DNA of 64,000 nt from CALODL01 sp942492115 (GTDB taxonomy: Bacteria; Planctomycetota; Phycisphaerae; UBA1845; CAIVHJ01), in NCBI GenBank assembly GCA_942492115.1, contig CALODL010000001.1:62001-126000 (forward strand), read 5' to 3'. Each line of letters starts with the position of its first letter. The first letter of the stretch is position 1. The notes beneath the pieces are model-generated. The model saw only the letters and a list, made by a program, of their open reading frames with translations. It did no database searches and was not told the origin of the DNA. Of the stretch, positions 62,557 through 64,000 are shown one piece after another. Both the position numbers and the translations under genes were made by a program.

Positions 62557-63396
62557 CTACGGCAACGCAACGTTCTTGAAACCGAACGGAACGTCAATGC
62601 GTTGCTGGCCGACAGCGATGGTCATGTGCAAGTGCGTCGTGGAGGGCAATTCCTCGAAACCCTGCAGACTGTACGAGGTCTGGCTGCCGATCGATTGCCA
62701 CATGCGCATGGTGTCGATAACACGGCCGTTGTCGTCGATCAGTTTCATGCTCGTGATCGATTCGTTTGGACCCGTGATGTCGAGGTGAATGCTACGCGCT
62801 GGATCCTCGAACGATGTTGGTGTGGGAGTCTTCTTCTGCAGCATGACCTGAAGTCCCGCGTTCGTCAGGGTCGGATGATTCAGCGCTGTCGTGCCCAGGC
62901 TGCGGACATCTTCAAAAGTGATCTCCTGTTGGCGTTCTGCGACCAGCAGAGCGACCTGCCCTGTAAGCGTTACGGCGCGCGTCGCACGCAGGGGCGGCTC
63001 GAAGCCGAGTTCCATCCGAATGAGATCAGTCGGCTTGTTCGGCTCAAAGGCGAACATCATCTCACGATCGATGTCGATGAAATTATCGATGGGGTGTGCG
63101 TGTGCGTTGCCGGCAGCAATCGGTGAGAGCGCAGTGCCTTCAGGCGTCATGCACGTTGCGGCGATGAATCCGTAGCGATAGGCCCGGGCTGCCAGTGGGC
63201 CACGCAATTCGAGAGTCATGACCAGGCGCGCCTCGCCTGCCGGGTCGAACGACTCGGTGGTGCGGCGCACGACGGTGGTGGACTTCCGCATCTCGACAAC
63301 TCGGGTCAGTTGTACATCGAGCGGCGGTTGTGTCTGGGCACTCTCCTGGGCCAGGAACATGCAGGTGGCTATCAACAATACAGTCATCACAGTCAT
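62557..63396 (-). CDS. Exported protein of unknown function
   Basis: A 279-residue protein; ATG 63396 with GGAGG seven bases upstream (a GTG just before it also fits). Signal peptide VMTVLLIATCMFLAQESAQ. The mature part seems beta-rich: TRVVEMRKSTTVVRRTTESFD, ARLVMTLELRGPLAARAYRYGFI, IELGFEPPLRATRAVTLTGQVALLVAERQQEITFEDV, SIHLDITGPNESITSMKLIDDNGRVID. This could be a tandem immunoglobulin-like adhesive or binding protein. No family recognised. It lies 101 bases after the neighbour ending at 63498 on the same strand. Confidence 0.6.
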   Translation of the reverse strand: MTVMTVLLIATCMFLAQESAQTQPPLDVQLTRVVEMRKSTTVVRRTTESFDPAGEARLVMTLELRGPLAARAYRYGFIAATCMTPEGTALSPIAAGNAHAHPIDNFIDIDREMMFAFEPNKPTDLIRMELGFEPPLRATRAVTLTGQVALLVAERQQEITFEDVRSLGTTALNHPTLTNAGLQVMLQKKTPTPTSFEDPARSIHLDITGPNESITSMKLIDDNGRVIDTMRMWQSIGSQTSYSLQGFEELPSTTHLHMTIAVGQQRIDVPFGFKNVALP

Positions 63397-63497
63397 CACG
63401 GATCCTCCGGTTGAGATGACCGGAGTATACGGATGCCGGCCTCGATCTGGAATTTATCATGAAAGAGGCGAGTCCAACGCGGTAGGTGTGCAAGAAT

Positions 63498-64000
63498 CTA
63501 CTGCTGCTGTCGCTTGCCAAACTCGATGGCCAGCAACAATGTTTCCTGGTTGGCCGCCGGTCCGGCCGTCGCCGTGGCATTCGCGTCGGGGTTGTTGGGA
63601 TTGGCCGCGGTATTGTCGAATACGCCGTCGAGCCGCAGCTGTGTTCCGGCGGGCAGGGACAGTGGTTGCTCGAGGACGTACCGGATTTGCCAGCGGTAGT
63701 CGTAGCGTGGGGCATACAGAAGTTCGCGGTTTTCACCGTCTGGCATGTTGAGACTCAGTGTCACGACCTTGGCTCGGGCTCGCGCGTAAGGCGTCAATGC
63801 CAGGATCTGCGTGTCCTCGTGCAGTGTTGCCGTGAGGGTGTGCCGTACCGCAGCCGTTCCTGCACCAACCGTAAAGTCTTTGGCGTGCGTGGACATGGTT
63901 TCGATGGCTGTGGCTGGCGGCGTGTTGGCGAAGCGCATGCCGATACGCAAACGCGTGCTCATGACCTCGTCCATCGGCCGGGCATACAGATCGGCAACGA
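63498..64000 (-). CDS. C-terminal part of a probable copper type II ascorbate-dependent monooxygenase-like protein, 5' end outside window
   Basis: The frame is open past the last base, so the gene starts beyond the window. The visible 167 residues resemble the C-terminal domain of PHM-like copper proteins: MSTRLRIGMRFANTPP, ILALTPYARARAKVVTLSLNMPDGENRELLYAPRYDYRWQIRYVLEQPLSLPAGTQLRLDGVFDNTAANPNNPD. The typical NPDP-x-v-WGxQTWeEM end is replaced by a Thr/Ala run and FGKRQQQ, so the last metal-proximal motif is degenerate. Likely a secreted oxidoreductase; activity unsure. Confidence 0.6.
   Translation of the reverse strand, partial: VADLYARPMDEVMSTRLRIGMRFANTPPATAIETMSTHAKDFTVGAGTAAVRHTLTATLHEDTQILALTPYARARAKVVTLSLNMPDGENRELLYAPRYDYRWQIRYVLEQPLSLPAGTQLRLDGVFDNTAANPNNPDANATATAGPAANQETLLLAIEFGKRQQQ

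Overview
The window looks like a chromosomal segment of a GC-rich planctomycete-type bacterium, most likely of the Phycisphaerae lineage. The evidence is the combination of Hanks-type Ser/Thr kinases with TPR tails next to an ECF sigma factor, a giant secreted protein with tandem GIPDECD-type calcium repeats and dockerin-like motifs, a signal peptidase I with a zinc ribbon and a large inserted domain, a FloA/NfeD raft operon followed by a small protein with a conserved C-terminal motif, and an HDOD protein. LPS-type genes (hldE, gmhA, lptB) and many lipoproteins imply a diderm envelope. No rRNA, tRNA, CRISPR array, insertion sequence or prophage gene was seen. The lineage call is inference from gene content.

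Layout, left to right. 1-1825: a truncated PP2C-type regulator with an eroded active site and a CAP-domain lipoprotein. 1782-8241 (minus): a tightly overlapping seven-gene operon of a membrane ClpP-class protease/NfeD, a short NfeD, FloA, a small anchored protein and a BtuF/BtuC/BtuD-type ABC importer, headed by a palindrome over a -10 box. 8585-9400 (minus): a histidine-rich membrane protein. 9657-12704 (plus): heptose genes hldE and gmhA plus a sugar-nucleotide epimerase. 12742-15695: HDOD protein, two small proteins (one a cysteine-less IscA-like protein) and a fatty-acid desaturase. 15855-17972: a serine hydrolase. 18033-23769 (minus): a five-gene envelope operon of a DUF3568-like lipoprotein, two LpoB-like lipoproteins, a YcfL-like lipoprotein and a 1117-residue subtilase. 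This is the best candidate here for an undescribed system.

24005-34073: signalling and secretion, with an ECF sigma factor and Ser/Thr kinase-TPR pair, a LuxR-type HTH protein, the giant secreted protein, and a second kinase-TPR gene split by an apparent one-base frameshift. 34098-36648 (minus): HD hydrolase, acidic protein, homogentisate dioxygenase-like enzyme and a small lipoprotein. 36852-42012 (plus): TMTC-like TPR membrane protein, signal peptidase I and LptB. 42165-48692 (plus): a CzcCBA-type heavy-metal efflux operon led by a histidine-rich exported protein. 49210-52141 (minus): carbamoyltransferase plus a terpenoid-toroid-like protein. 52322-56371 (minus): Rho with its terminator, CoaE, a DUF368 polyprenyl-phosphate transporter and a lipoprotein.

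56637-62283 (plus): CBS protein, 2-oxoacid:ferredoxin oxidoreductase KorAB with a strong terminator, a zinc-ribbon CBS protein and an AAA ATPase. 62557-64000 (minus): a secreted unknown and the C-terminal end of a probable copper monooxygenase-type protein. Envelope construction and maintenance (heptose synthesis, LptB, C55-P recycling, LpoB-like factors, raft proteins, signal peptidase, efflux) is the dominant theme.
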